The notes under the pieces are model-generated. The model made no database searches. It had not been told where the DNA came from and saw nothing but the letters and a program-made list of their open reading frames with translations. A stretch of 64,000 nt of DNA from Chryseobacterium sp. 3008163 (lineage in GTDB: Bacteria > Bacteroidota > Bacteroidia > Flavobacteriales > Weeksellaceae): NCBI RefSeq assembly GCF_003669035.1, contig NZ_CP033070.1:4494637-4558636 (forward strand), read 5' to 3'. Each line of letters begins with the position of its first letter. Position 1 is the stretch's first letter. A program made the position numbers and the translations under genes. This document shows positions 8,678 to 17,654 of the stretch, piece by piece.

Positions 8678-9328
8678 ATGGCAACGTATGAAAGCTTTTT
8701 AAAAATTAACGGAACGGTAGGAGATTTGGTTTTTTATAATCTGAATGGTAAAAATGTCGTTCGGAAGAAAAGTGGCTTTAATAAAAATGCTTTCAAGAAA
8801 AGCGCATCGTACGAAAAAGTTCGTCAGAACAGTTCAGAATTTGGTCATTGCTCTAAGATCGGTAAAGCTTTCAGGCAATGTCTGGAGTCCTATATTAAAG
8901 AATGTGATGACGCCCTACTCTATCAGAAGTTTGCAAAGCTCATGACTGAGATTAAAGATTTAGATATCATTTTGGACAAAGGAAAAAGAAATGTAAAAAA
9001 CGGAATTGCTACAGATGCAGGTTTACAAATGCTAAGAGACTTTCAATTTGGAAATATTCCAAGTCTTGAAAATTCAGTATCAATTTCTGCGGGATTATGG
9101 GATTACAGCTTAGTTTTAAATAAAAATATCAACGTTGATGAAATCATTGTTGAAACTTTGAAAATAGATTTTGAAGAATATCAATCAGAACATTTTAAAG
9201 AAATTATTTCTGCAGAAAAACCGCTTAATGAATATGTTTTTTTTAAACACTTCTCGGAGGATGATGTGCTATTCCACTTTGTAGTTTTGAAAAAAGATGA
9301 TGAAATTATTAAGATGGGATTTGTTTAA
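8678..9328 (+). CDS. Unknown protein with G-x-V-G-x-x-V-x-Y N-terminal motif
   Basis: A 216-residue soluble protein that I do not recognise with confidence. I place the start at the ATG at 8678 (MATYESFLKINGTVGDLVFY) rather than the in-frame TTG at 8657. The reason is that TATATTTG (8652-8659) is a -7 element overlapping that TTG. The N-terminal pattern G-T-V-G-D-L-V-x-Y-x-L-N-G-K-x-V-x-R-K resembles small Bacteroidetes proteins such as DUF6266, a resemblance only. Many Lys/Arg residues follow at 25-60, with KKSGFNKNAFKKSASYEKVR suggesting nucleic-acid contact. No signal peptide or membrane span is seen. Confidence 0.7.
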   Translation: MATYESFLKINGTVGDLVFYNLNGKNVVRKKSGFNKNAFKKSASYEKVRQNSSEFGHCSKIGKAFRQCLESYIKECDDALLYQKFAKLMTEIKDLDIILDKGKRNVKNGIATDAGLQMLRDFQFGNIPSLENSVSISAGLWDYSLVLNKNINVDEIIVETLKIDFEEYQSEHFKEIISAEKPLNEYVFFKHFSEDDVLFHFVVLKKDDEIIKMGFV

Positions 9329-9413
9329 ATTGAATTTTAAAATAGAAAATTGATTTTTTCTCGCAAATTGAGCTGATTCAGCAGATTTTTATAATGAATA
9401 TATAACTTGGAAA

Positions 9414-9447
9414 CACAAAAAAACCTGTAAACTTTGTTTACAGGTTT
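9414..9447 (-). terminator. Strong bidirectional terminator
   Basis: AAACCTGTAAAC (9421-9432) pairs perfectly over 12 bp with GTTTACAGGTTT (9436-9447) around a TTT loop. On the minus strand a run of eight T follows, fitting the end of the lipoprotein gene at 9468. It can also stop plus-strand transcription from the gene ending at 9328. Confidence 0.88.
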
Positions 9448-9467
9448 TCAATAGTATAATTTAGAAA

Positions 9468-9839
9468 TTATTTATTCTTTTCTCCAATCCAAGCACCGCT
9501 TCTTGTTGGCGTTGGTACTGCGTTTGTCCAGTTTCCGCTCCCTTTTTTATCAGGCGTTAAAGTTCCTGAAAACTGACCGTCAGACGGCAAACCAAGTTCT
9601 GCTGTCAATTGTCCTGAATCATCTAAATGACCTGAGATATTATAGTTTTCGTTATTGACCTCAGAATGCATTGTGCCTTTAACATTACCATCGTCAGAAA
9701 CCACAAAATTCCACACTCCTTTATCGCTTCCTGTGTATGTCCCAGACCAAGTTCCGATGTAATCATAGATTGTTTCGTCATCAGCGGTACATCCTATTAG
9801 TAAAAAAGTAGTCACTAAAAGTAAAAAAAGTTTCTTCAT
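9468..9839 (-). CDS. Small secreted lipoprotein of unknown function
   Basis: A 123-residue protein with a lipoprotein signal MKKLFLLLVTTFLLIGC, where Cys17 is the lipid site followed by TADDE. The rest is rich in Gly, Thr and Trp, with beta-strand-like alternation (IGTWSGTYTGSDKGVWNF, GTMHSEVNNENYNISGHLD). This suggests a small beta-barrel or beta-sandwich domain exposed at the membrane surface or periplasm. No family is recognised. It stands alone between a tRNA gene upstream and a strong terminator downstream. Confidence 0.8.
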   Translation of the reverse strand: MKKLFLLLVTTFLLIGCTADDETIYDYIGTWSGTYTGSDKGVWNFVVSDDGNVKGTMHSEVNNENYNISGHLDDSGQLTAELGLPSDGQFSGTLTPDKKGSGNWTNAVPTPTRSGAWIGEKNK

Positions 9840-9874
9840 AGCTTTTAATATGGTTTGATAAAGTTTTGTTTAAG

Positions 9875-9948
9875 TGGAGAATACGGGAGTCGAACCCGTT
9901 ACCTCTACACTGCCAGTGTAGCGCTCTAGCCAAATGAGCTAATTCCCC
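9875..9948 (-). tRNA. tRNA-Ala (anticodon GGC)
   Basis: A 74-nt cloverleaf on the minus strand. The acceptor stem GGGGAAT pairs with ATTCTCC (one G-U), followed by discriminator A. The D stem is GCTC/GAGC. The anticodon arm CTACA-CTGGCAG-TGTAG gives anticodon GGC. The T arm is ACGGG-TTCGACT-CCCGT. CCA is not encoded. Confidence 0.96.
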
Positions 9949-10105
9949 GTCATCTTTGCGCTTTTCACACGAAGCGGTACAAAAGTAAGTAATTAAACCA
10001 TATTTGCAAATAATTTGTTAAATTTTATTTAAGAAAATGCTTTAATCTAAAGACAATTTCAATTTTCTAAAAATTCTTTAAAGAAATGATAAAAATTAAA
10101 AAGAG

Positions 10106-10585
10106 CTATTTCGTATTTTTCATTTGTATTGCTCGCTGCAAAAATGATTGCGCCGCCAATTTTTCTTCTGCTTCTTCTATTGCCCTCAGCAAGTGATTGT
10201 TATTGTCTGCTATTTCACCTAAAATTGTAGAAACTAATTCCCAAACTGGTTGCATTTTTTCTATTAAATCTAAACCTTTTGGGGATAATTCAATCAAACG
10301 TTTACGCTCATCCGATTTATCTTTTTTAGAAATGATCATTTTTTGCTTTTCAAGTTCTTTTAACAAACTGATGGTCGAAGGATGGCTGTATCCGATTTCA
10401 TTGGCGATTTCTACAACACTCAATATTTTTTTATGATGTAATGTGAAAATTACGGGAAACCATTTTGGCTCAAAATCGATTCCGAATTCTCTATAAAGTA
10501 ATGCTCCGTCTTTGCGCAACTGTTCACTGAGTCTTTGTAATCTGGTCGATAAAGCCAAGATACCTGATTCGTTGATGACATTCAT
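10106..10585 (-). CDS. MarR-family transcriptional regulator
   Basis: A 159-residue regulator when started at the ATG at 10585 (MNVINESGILALSTRLQRL). An in-frame TTG at 10612 would add nine residues but would overlap the acetyltransferase gene, so it is less likely. The winged-helix domain covers about 45-110: LSVVEIANEIGYSHPSTISLLKELEKQ is the HTH, and the wing follows in KKDKSDERKRLIELSPKG with the conserved DxRxR-like D-E-R-K-R. It begins 2 nt after the stop of the GNAT gene, so the two form one operon. The palindrome upstream of the operon is its probable operator. Confidence 0.88.
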   Translation of the reverse strand: MNVINESGILALSTRLQRLSEQLRKDGALLYREFGIDFEPKWFPVIFTLHHKKILSVVEIANEIGYSHPSTISLLKELEKQKMIISKKDKSDERKRLIELSPKGLDLIEKMQPVWELVSTILGEIADNNNHLLRAIEEAEEKLAAQSFLQRAIQMKNTK

Positions 10586-10587
10586 AA

Positions 10588-11076
10588 TTAAGATTTTAAA
10601 TCGAGGAAACAAAAGACATTATCAGCATTCATCAAAGGAAATTTTGATGGCAGTTTTTCCTTTTTGATAATCGAGAAATGATTCTTTTCGTAGAAACGTA
10701 ATGCTGCTTGTAATATAGATACCGTTCCTAAATAAACTTCATCAATACTATTTTTACGACAGTATGTAATAAGTATTTCTAACAGTTTTTGGGCAATGCT
10801 GTATTCCTTTCCTCTGAATTCTTTTTTGACAAACATTTTCCTGATTGCAGCAGCTTTTTCATCAAACTTCACCAAAGCGATTGTTCCTACAAGTTTATCG
10901 TTGATAAATGCTCCCCAAAAATTCCCGCCAGGTGCTAAATAAAATTCATCAATATGAAGAAGATCTGGTTGGTCGTCAATAGTAATGGGAACATTAAATT
11001 CTTTCTGCTGAATATTCAAAATTAAATCAATAACTGATTCTGAATATTGGTTGTCGATCTGTTGAATTTTTAACAT
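10588..11076 (-). CDS. GNAT-family N-acetyltransferase
   Basis: A 162-residue acetyl-CoA-dependent acetyltransferase. The GNAT core is seen as FWGAFINDKLVGTIALVKF (strands 2-3), then RKMFVKKEFRGKEYSIAQKLLE, in which RGKEYSIA takes the place of the acetyl-CoA pyrophosphate loop (R/Q-x-x-G-x-G/A). AALRFYEKNHFSIIKKEKLP forms the C-terminal part. The substrate is unknown. It is first in a two-gene operon with the MarR regulator. A GNAT paired with a MarR suggests acetylation and control of a toxic small molecule, which is inference only. Confidence 0.85.
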   Translation of the reverse strand: MLKIQQIDNQYSESVIDLILNIQQKEFNVPITIDDQPDLLHIDEFYLAPGGNFWGAFINDKLVGTIALVKFDEKAAAIRKMFVKKEFRGKEYSIAQKLLEILITYCRKNSIDEVYLGTVSILQAALRFYEKNHFSIIKKEKLPSKFPLMNADNVFCFLDLKS

Positions 11077-11092
11077 AAAATTTATTTATGTA

Positions 11093-11123
11093 CAAAACTA
11101 CGTAGTTAACTACGTATATACAA
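11093..11123 (-). promoter_or_regulatory. Promoter with 18-bp palindromic operator for GNAT/MarR
   Basis: TACGTAGTTAACTACGTA (11099-11116) is a perfect 18-bp palindrome. It fills the spacer of a promoter on the minus strand: TTG (11121-11123), 20 nt, TAGTTTTG (11093-11100). A MarR dimer bound here would block RNA polymerase, implying autorepression of the operon. Confidence 0.8.
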
Positions 11124-11143
11124 GTGAAATTTAAAAATAATCA

Positions 11144-11175
11144 TAAAAAAACGTATGCTGAAAACAGCATACGTT
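11144..11175 (-). terminator. Terminator of the RND efflux operon
   Basis: AACGTATGCTG (11150-11160) and CAGCATACGTT (11165-11175) form a perfect 11-bp stem with an AAAA loop. A T run follows on the minus strand. It lies about 45 nt past the stop of the outer-membrane channel gene. Confidence 0.88.
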
Positions 11176-11219
11176 CAATTTATTTTGATTCATTAGTCTA
11201 ATACTAATGCTCAATTTAT

Positions 11220-12632
11220 TTATTTCCAACCACCACCTAAGGCTCTGTATAAATCTACTGCGGCTTTCATTTTACTGTATTGTGCATTAGAAATGTTCAG
11301 CTCGGCATTCAGCGAGTTTACATTGGCGTTTAATACTTCAAGATAGTTAGCCATCCCGTAGTTCACCAATTCCTGAGAATATTCTACCGAATTTTTGTAA
11401 GCATTCAATTCTTTTGTTTTTAAATCAATAAAAGAATCTTGTACAGAAAATACTCTGATGGCATCAGAAACTTCTTTTCCGGCGGTAAGAACTGTTTTTC
11501 TAAAGTTTAGATAAGCCGTTTCTTTATTTGCAAGACTTACTTCGTAATTGGTTTTTATTTGTCTTTTGTTTAAAATAGGTTGAGCTAAACCTCCGATTAA
11601 ACTTCCAAAAAGTGAGTTAACACTGAACAAATGATCAATATCCACTGACTGTAATCCACCGCTTCCTGTCAATTTCAATGTAGGATAAAACTGTGCTTTT
11701 GCAGAATTTGTTAATTCAAAAGCATTCATAAGGTTGAATTCTGCCTGCATTACATCCGGACGGTTTGCTAATAAATTGGCAGGATAGCCCAATGCAAAGT
11801 TCGCAGGAAGTGTTTGACCTTCTAAAGTTGATCTTTCAATCGCTTGTGAAGGTTCACCCATTAACAAGCTCATTGTATTTTCCAATTGCTGAATCTGAGT
11901 ATCGATGTCGATTAACAAAGACTGTGCATTATAAACTAAGGCTTGACTTTGCTGAACTGCAACTTCCGTTAAAGTTCCGGCAATTTTTAACGCTTTCGTA
12001 GTTTCAAGATTATTCTCACGGATTTTTATCGTCTCCTGAATGATTTTTTTCTGATCATCTAAAGTCAATAATTGATAATAACTTGAAGCGATTGATGAAA
12101 CTAAATCACTTTTCACTGCCTGATGTGCAGCAACATTTCCTAAATACGTTGCCAACTGAGCTTTCTCCTGAGCTTTCAGTTTCCCCCACAAATCAGCTTC
12201 CCACGCAATACTTCCGGTAATATCAAATTGGTTCACATATCTTCTCTCTCCAATGATCTGCCCAAACTGAGTGTTCAAAGACTGAGTCTGAAAAGTGTAA
12301 CCAGGACCAACGGTTAATGTTGGTTGATAAGCAGCTTTACTTTGCCTTAAATACGCTTCTGCAGAAGTAATGTTCTGCAGAGCGATTCTTATATCTAAAT
12401 TGTTTTCTAAAGCTTTAGAAATATGCTTTTGAAGAATAGGATCGGTAAATATTTCTTTCCATGAAACATTTGCCGTGCTTGTACTATCTTGTGGAAGCAT
12501 ATCTGTACGGAAGAGTTTTTCATCTACTACAGCTGCAGGTCTTTCATACTCCTTTCGTACATGGCAAGAAGTAATGACAAGAGCGGTAAGCACTGAAAAA
12601 GCAGTTCCTTTTATTATTGATAAATTTTTCAT
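11220..12632 (-). CDS. Outer-membrane efflux channel, NodT/OprM family lipoprotein
   Basis: A 470-residue TolC-type channel for the RND pump encoded upstream. The N-terminus MKNLSIIKGTAFSVLTALVITSC is a lipoprotein signal (Cys23), followed by the NodT-like HVRKEYERPA. Two repeated long coiled-coil and beta-barrel halves are expected. PANLLANRPDVMQAEFNLMNAFELTNSAKAQFYPTLKLTGSGG is the well-known centre signature (L-x-x-RPD-x-x-x-AE), and YLEVLNANVNSLNAELNISNAQYSKMKAAVDLYRALGGGW ends the protein typically. It is last gene of the operon, followed by a strong terminator. Confidence 0.94.
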   Translation of the reverse strand: MKNLSIIKGTAFSVLTALVITSCHVRKEYERPAAVVDEKLFRTDMLPQDSTSTANVSWKEIFTDPILQKHISKALENNLDIRIALQNITSAEAYLRQSKAAYQPTLTVGPGYTFQTQSLNTQFGQIIGERRYVNQFDITGSIAWEADLWGKLKAQEKAQLATYLGNVAAHQAVKSDLVSSIASSYYQLLTLDDQKKIIQETIKIRENNLETTKALKIAGTLTEVAVQQSQALVYNAQSLLIDIDTQIQQLENTMSLLMGEPSQAIERSTLEGQTLPANFALGYPANLLANRPDVMQAEFNLMNAFELTNSAKAQFYPTLKLTGSGGLQSVDIDHLFSVNSLFGSLIGGLAQPILNKRQIKTNYEVSLANKETAYLNFRKTVLTAGKEVSDAIRVFSVQDSFIDLKTKELNAYKNSVEYSQELVNYGMANYLEVLNANVNSLNAELNISNAQYSKMKAAVDLYRALGGGWK

Positions 12633-12653
12633 TATTTAAATCTTAAAGATTTC

Positions 12654-15600
12654 TTATTCAGCTAAATTGATGTCTTTTGGTTTGATTGGCTTGATTTTCT
12701 CCTGTAACGTCTGGAAAACCACGTACAACACAGGAATTACAAAAACTCCTAAGATCGTACCTATCAATAGTCCAATCGAAGCACCTGTTGCAATTGATCG
12801 GTTACCAACAGCACCAATTCCGCTTGCTAAAACCAATGGTAATAAACCGAAGATAAAGGCTAATGACGTCATCAAAATCGGTCTCAATCTAGCCTTAGCT
12901 GCATTAATTGCCGACTCTACAATTGTTTCACCATGATGTCTTCTCTGAACCGCAAATTCGATAATTAAAATCGCATTTTTCGCCAATAATCCAACCAACA
13001 TGATCAATGCAATCTGGAAGTAAATGTTGTTCTCTAATCCCATTATTTTCTGTCCGAAATAAGCGCCCATCACCCCAAGAGGAAGTGAAATAACTACAAC
13101 CAAAGGCAAAATGTAACTTTCGTACTGAGCAGAAAGGATGAAATAAACGAATACTAAACTCAAAGCAAAGATCAATAATGTCTGAGATCCTGAACTTAAT
13201 TCTTCTCTTGTAAGACCTGTAAATTCAACATCATAATTCTGATCCAAGGTTTCTTTTGCAACCTCCTGAACCGCAGTAATCGCATCACCAGAACTGAATC
13301 CGGCTTTGTTGGCTCCTGTGATTTTCACCGAAGTAAATAAGTTGTAACGACCAACAGATTGTGGACCATAAGTCTTATTCAAACTTACAAACTGTGAAAT
13401 TGGTGACATTTCTCCTGAACTTGTCTTCACATAATATTGATTAAGATCTTCTGCACTGACTCTGTTTTCAGGAAGTGCTTGAATCATTACTCTGAACTGT
13501 TTTCCGTATTTAGTAAAGTCAGCTCCGTAAATTCCACCGATATATCCCTGCATCGTTGCCAAAATATCATTCACAGAAACTCCTTTTTGCTTAGCTAAAG
13601 GAACATTGATCTCCATCATGTACTGCGGATATTTGGTATTGAATGAAGTCTGAGCAAATTCAATTTCCGGTCTCTGCATTAAGTTTCCGATGAATTCGTT
13701 GGTTTTAGCATCCAATTCAGCAAAATCACCTCCTGATTTATCCAAAAGTACCATTTCAAAACCTGCACTGTTACCGAATCCCGGCACACTTGGCGGCTGG
13801 AAGAATACTACTTTCGCATCCGGCACTTTTCCTGCTAGACCAAATAATCGTTTCGAAATTTCTTCAGAAGATAAGCCATCTCCTTTTCTATCGTCAAAAG
13901 GTTTTAATTTAATGAAGGCAAGTCCGTTATTACTACCGTTTCCGGATAATAATCCTCTTCCCGTAGAAATCGTGACATTCTGAATTCCAGGAATCTTCAT
14001 GGCGTCTTTCTGCAAAGTTTTCAAAACATTGTAGGTTCTTTCCATCGATGCTCCCGGAGGAAGTTGAACATCGGTAAAGATAATTCCTCTGTCTTCTGTA
14101 GGTACGAAACCTTTTTTCATGCTTCCGTTAGCCCAATAGATAATTCCTCCTGTAACGATAAGAATAACTACAGTCACCCATTTATGTTTAATCAGGAAAT
14201 TAAATCCTCTTCCGTAACGGTCAGTTGCAGTTTTGAAACCGATATTAAATTTATAGAAGAACTTCTGAATGAAATTTTTATTTTTATAATCTTCGTGATG
14301 ATCTTCGTGTGGTTTTAAGAATAATGAACATAAAACCGGACTCAACGTCAATGCATTTACCGCTGAAATAATGATTGCAATAATCAAAGTAATCCCAAAT
14401 TGCTGATAAAATACACCGGTAGGACCTGTAATAAATGTTACCGGAATAAATACCGCTGCCATTACCAAAGTAATCGAGATAATCGCACCTGTGATTTCAT
14501 CCATTGCCTCAACGGTTGCTTTTTTAGCATTAGAAACACCATTTTCCATCTTGGCGTGTACAGCCTCGACGACGACAATCGCATCATCGACCACAATACC
14601 AATTGCCAGTACCAAAGCAAAAAGCGTCAGTAAGTTTAATGAATATCCAAATAAATTTAGGAAAAAGAAGGTACCCACGATCGAAACCGGAACCGCAATC
14701 GCCGGAATCAAAGTTGATCTGAAATCCTGTAAGAAAATATATACCACGATGAATACCAAGATAAATGCTTCAATCAAAGTATGAATTACTTTTTCGATAG
14801 ATGCATCCAAAAACTCATTAGTATCAAAGTTAAAAGTATATTTTACGCCTTCAGGATATGAACCTTCATTTTCCTTAAGCTGTTTTTTGATATTTTCAAT
14901 AATTTCCTGAGCATTCGATCCCGGAGTCTGGAAAACCCCCATACTGATTGATGGATTATCACCATTTTCACCAACTCCAGAATAAGAAAGTCCACCTAAT
15001 TCTACTTTAGCAACATCTTTCAGCATTAAATTCTGGCCATCCGGAAGAGATTTAATGATAATGTCATCGTACTGCTCTTTTTCACTAAACTTTCCGACAT
15101 ATTTGATGATATATTCGAAAGAGCTTCCGCTGTTTTGACCTAAAGATCCTGCAGCTGCTTCTCTACTTTGGTCATTGATGGCAGTTGTAACTTCAGTTGG
15201 TGTAATTCCATATGCTGCCAATTTAGCAGGATCTAGCCAAACTCTCATTGAGTAGTTTTTTCCACCAAAAACGTTGGCTTCACCTACTCCATTAATTCTT
15301 TGAAGATTTGGGATAACGTTGATATTCAAAAAGTTTTGAAGATAAACGTCATCAATATTTTTATTCTCAGAATAGAAAGAAAGGTACATCAATGCACTTG
15401 TCTGCTGTTTCTGAGTAACAACACCCGCTCTTGTCACTTCACTTGGTAGTAAAGGGGAAGCTCTAGCAACACGATTTTGTACGTTTACCGCAGCAATATC
15501 TGCATCAACTCCCTGCTTGAAAAACACCTGAATCTGAGCCGAACCGTCGTTTCCAGCTGTTGAAGTAATGTAATCCATTCCTTCAACACCATTGATTTGC

Positions 15601-15800
15601 TCCTCCAAAGGAACAACCACACTCTTCATTACGGTTTCAGCGTTGGCTCCGGTATAGTTTGCTCTCACACTCACTGTTGCCGGTGCAATGTCGGGATACT
15701 GTGTAACCGGAAGCGCTGTAAGTCCCAAAACCCCGAGAATAACGATCAGGATGGAGATTACAGTGGATAAAACCGGTCTGTTAATAAAGTTCTTTATCAT
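12654..15800 (-). CDS. RND efflux pump, HAE1 (AcrB-like) permease
   Basis: A 1048-residue proton-driven drug exporter in the inner membrane, of the usual length for AcrB/MexB. The N-terminus MIKNFINRPVLSTVISILIVILGVLGL-x-LPV-x-QYPDIAPATV is typical. The proton-relay pair lies in TM4: GIVVDDAIVVVEAV. GPTGVFYQQFGIT and the C-terminal GLLAKNAILIIEFA with Lys in TM10 are also present. Two large periplasmic loops form the porter and docking domains. Its ATG overlaps the stop of the MFP gene by one base (TAATG), so translation is coupled. The drug spectrum cannot be read from sequence. Confidence 0.97.
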   Translation of the reverse strand: MIKNFINRPVLSTVISILIVILGVLGLTALPVTQYPDIAPATVSVRANYTGANAETVMKSVVVPLEEQINGVEGMDYITSTAGNDGSAQIQVFFKQGVDADIAAVNVQNRVARASPLLPSEVTRAGVVTQKQQTSALMYLSFYSENKNIDDVYLQNFLNINVIPNLQRINGVGEANVFGGKNYSMRVWLDPAKLAAYGITPTEVTTAINDQSREAAAGSLGQNSGSSFEYIIKYVGKFSEKEQYDDIIIKSLPDGQNLMLKDVAKVELGGLSYSGVGENGDNPSISMGVFQTPGSNAQEIIENIKKQLKENEGSYPEGVKYTFNFDTNEFLDASIEKVIHTLIEAFILVFIVVYIFLQDFRSTLIPAIAVPVSIVGTFFFLNLFGYSLNLLTLFALVLAIGIVVDDAIVVVEAVHAKMENGVSNAKKATVEAMDEITGAIISITLVMAAVFIPVTFITGPTGVFYQQFGITLIIAIIISAVNALTLSPVLCSLFLKPHEDHHEDYKNKNFIQKFFYKFNIGFKTATDRYGRGFNFLIKHKWVTVVILIVTGGIIYWANGSMKKGFVPTEDRGIIFTDVQLPPGASMERTYNVLKTLQKDAMKIPGIQNVTISTGRGLLSGNGSNNGLAFIKLKPFDDRKGDGLSSEEISKRLFGLAGKVPDAKVVFFQPPSVPGFGNSAGFEMVLLDKSGGDFAELDAKTNEFIGNLMQRPEIEFAQTSFNTKYPQYMMEINVPLAKQKGVSVNDILATMQGYIGGIYGADFTKYGKQFRVMIQALPENRVSAEDLNQYYVKTSSGEMSPISQFVSLNKTYGPQSVGRYNLFTSVKITGANKAGFSSGDAITAVQEVAKETLDQNYDVEFTGLTREELSSGSQTLLIFALSLVFVYFILSAQYESYILPLVVVISLPLGVMGAYFGQKIMGLENNIYFQIALIMLVGLLAKNAILIIEFAVQRRHHGETIVESAINAAKARLRPILMTSLAFIFGLLPLVLASGIGAVGNRSIATGASIGLLIGTILGVFVIPVLYVVFQTLQEKIKPIKPKDINLAE

Positions 15801-16984
15801 TAGAATTTCGGTTTTACTGATTGTACAAGACTATCCATGCTTACTTTTTTAGGTTTTACGGCAGTTCCAGGCTTAATGTTTCCTGTACCTGCTGCAATAA
15901 TGACTTCACCTTTTTTAAGCCCGGATTTTATTAAAGCTAAATTGTCAATTCTTTCGATTACTTCAACAACGGTATTTCTTGCGGTGTCTTTTTCAACTTT
16001 ATAAACGTAAACAATACCTTGCTGTTCATAAGTTGCACTTTCCGGAACCACCAAAACATTGTCAAATGTTTTAGGGAATCTTATCGTTCCACTATTTCCG
16101 TTGCTTAAAAGTTTCTGTGCATTTTTGAATGCAACTCTGAACTGAATCGTTCCGGTTGTTGCGTCGATAGAACCTGTAATAGCCTCTATTCTTCCTTTTT
16201 CAGGATATAAACTTCCGTTTGCCAATTGTAATTCAACCATCGGAAGGTTTTTTATTTTTTCAGGAACAGATGCTCCGACAGATTTTTCAAGGAAATCGAA
16301 ATATTCTTTTTCATTCATTGAAAAATAGGCAAATACTTCTGAAGTATCTGAAATCGTCGTTAGTGCCATTTGGTCTGTTGGTCCTACTAAACTTCCTACT
16401 TTTAAAGGTAATTTACCAATCACACCGGATATAGGCGCACGAATAATTGAATAATCAACATTAGCAGCTGCTCCTTTGTAATTTGCATTTGCCTGTTGTC
16501 TTGCAGCGATTGCCTGCTGAACCTGAGCCTGAGCCTGAGAAAGATTAGCTTGTGCAGTTTGAAGCTGAATATTGCTGATAATATTTTTTTCAACCAAAGG
16601 TTTCAACTTGTTTACTTCAACCTGTGCTGCATTTACTGCCGCCTGAGCTGCTGCAATATTAGATTGTGCGGCACCTACTCCTGCTTTCGCTGCTGCTGCA
16701 GTTTCATTTAAAGTATTAGTTTCTAGACGGAATAAAGGTTGTCCTTTCGTTACATATTGCCCTTCATCTACCAAAACCTGAGTGATATAACCCGAAATTT
16801 TGGCTCTCACGTCATTGTTTACTCTACCCTGAATACTTGCAGGGAAAATATCGTATCCCGTTATATTTTTATTTTCTACTGATATTACAGGAAATGGTTT
16901 GGGACCATCCTGTTTCGGAGCTTCTTTTTTGCAGGCAGTCAGAGAAAATGCTGCTACAGAAAATAGTATAAGCTTGTTTGTCAT
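15800..16984 (-). CDS. RND periplasmic adaptor (membrane fusion protein), lipoprotein
   Basis: A 394-residue AcrA-like adaptor linking pump and outer channel. A lipoprotein signal MTNKLILFSVAAFSLTAC ends at Cys18. The order is beta-barrel/lipoyl half (VRAKISGYITQVLVDEGQYVTKGQPLF), an Ala/Gln-rich coiled-coil hairpin (about 85-165), the second lipoyl half (IIRAPISGVIGKLPLKVGSLVG) and the barrel and membrane-proximal domain. It starts 2 nt after the regulator stop and overlaps the permease start by one base. All parts of a tripartite pump are therefore in one transcript with the regulator first. Confidence 0.95.
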   Translation of the reverse strand: MTNKLILFSVAAFSLTACKKEAPKQDGPKPFPVISVENKNITGYDIFPASIQGRVNNDVRAKISGYITQVLVDEGQYVTKGQPLFRLETNTLNETAAAAKAGVGAAQSNIAAAQAAVNAAQVEVNKLKPLVEKNIISNIQLQTAQANLSQAQAQVQQAIAARQQANANYKGAAANVDYSIIRAPISGVIGKLPLKVGSLVGPTDQMALTTISDTSEVFAYFSMNEKEYFDFLEKSVGASVPEKIKNLPMVELQLANGSLYPEKGRIEAITGSIDATTGTIQFRVAFKNAQKLLSNGNSGTIRFPKTFDNVLVVPESATYEQQGIVYVYKVEKDTARNTVVEVIERIDNLALIKSGLKKGEVIIAAGTGNIKPGTAVKPKKVSMDSLVQSVKPKF

Positions 16985-16986
16985 TT

Positions 16987-17451
16987 TTATAGTTTATTAA
17001 GTGATTCCTGAATATTTACGATATTTTTATTTAAAAGAGATTTGTAGACTTCCATTTTATCTTCAAAATCCTTGTCATCTACTTTCTTTAATTTTCTGAA
17101 TTTCCGAAGGGCTTCTATCAGGTTGAGCTCGTCCTGCATTTTCTGAACAATCTTTTCAAACCTCACTTTCTTGTACTCGGTGTTGGTGTAAAAATACCTT
17201 CTTCGCTCATCTATTTTATTTACATCAATAATCAATTGAGCATTGAGCAGCAATTTGATATTGGTGGAAACCGAACTTTTGCTTGCTGAAAAAACATCCA
17301 CAAATTCATCAAAAGTAATTCCTACCTTTTCAAAATCGAAAATAAGATAGGAATAGATTTTAGAAGCCAATGGAGGAAGATTAAACATCGTGCTGCAAAA
17401 CTTTACTGCATCCTGAAAGATCTTCTCGTCAATTTCTATACTTTTATTCAT
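16987..17451 (-). CDS. GbsR/MarR-like regulator of the efflux operon
   Basis: A 154-residue winged-helix protein. The region 20-95 reads FNLPPLASKIYSYLIFD then ITFDEFVDVFSASKSSVSTNIKLLLNAQLI (the HTH with S-K-S-S-V-S in the recognition helix) and DERRRYFYTN, the wing. A C-terminal helix-rich part with many Lys/Glu follows. This pattern is closer to the GbsR group than to classical MarR. It is first in the efflux operon, 2 nt before the adaptor gene, with a palindrome on its promoter. Autoregulation with ligand-dependent derepression is inferred. Confidence 0.82.
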   Translation of the reverse strand: MNKSIEIDEKIFQDAVKFCSTMFNLPPLASKIYSYLIFDFEKVGITFDEFVDVFSASKSSVSTNIKLLLNAQLIIDVNKIDERRRYFYTNTEYKKVRFEKIVQKMQDELNLIEALRKFRKLKKVDDKDFEDKMEVYKSLLNKNIVNIQESLNKL

Positions 17452-17548
17452 AGGTAGAAATTATTTGTTAGTAATAGCTCTGTAATGTTAAAAATATTTC
17501 AGTTGATCTGAAAATCACTAACTACAATCCATAGCATATTAATCTGAA

Positions 17549-17575
17549 CAAAAGTAAAACTTAGTTCGGAACTAA
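17549..17575 (-). promoter_or_regulatory. Efflux-operon -7 element and palindromic operator
   Basis: TTAGTTCGGAACTAA (17561-17575) is a 15-bp palindrome with 7-bp perfect arms around one G. It lies 4 nt upstream, on the minus strand, of a TACTTTTG -7 element (17549-17556). No good TTG stands at the usual distance, so the promoter may be weak or need activation. Confidence 0.62.
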
Positions 17576-17654
17576 ACGAACAAACTCAATAGAGTTTATG
17601 AATATATAGTTTCTTAAAGAATCAATCGAAACTGATTTAACCTTTTGAAGTTTT

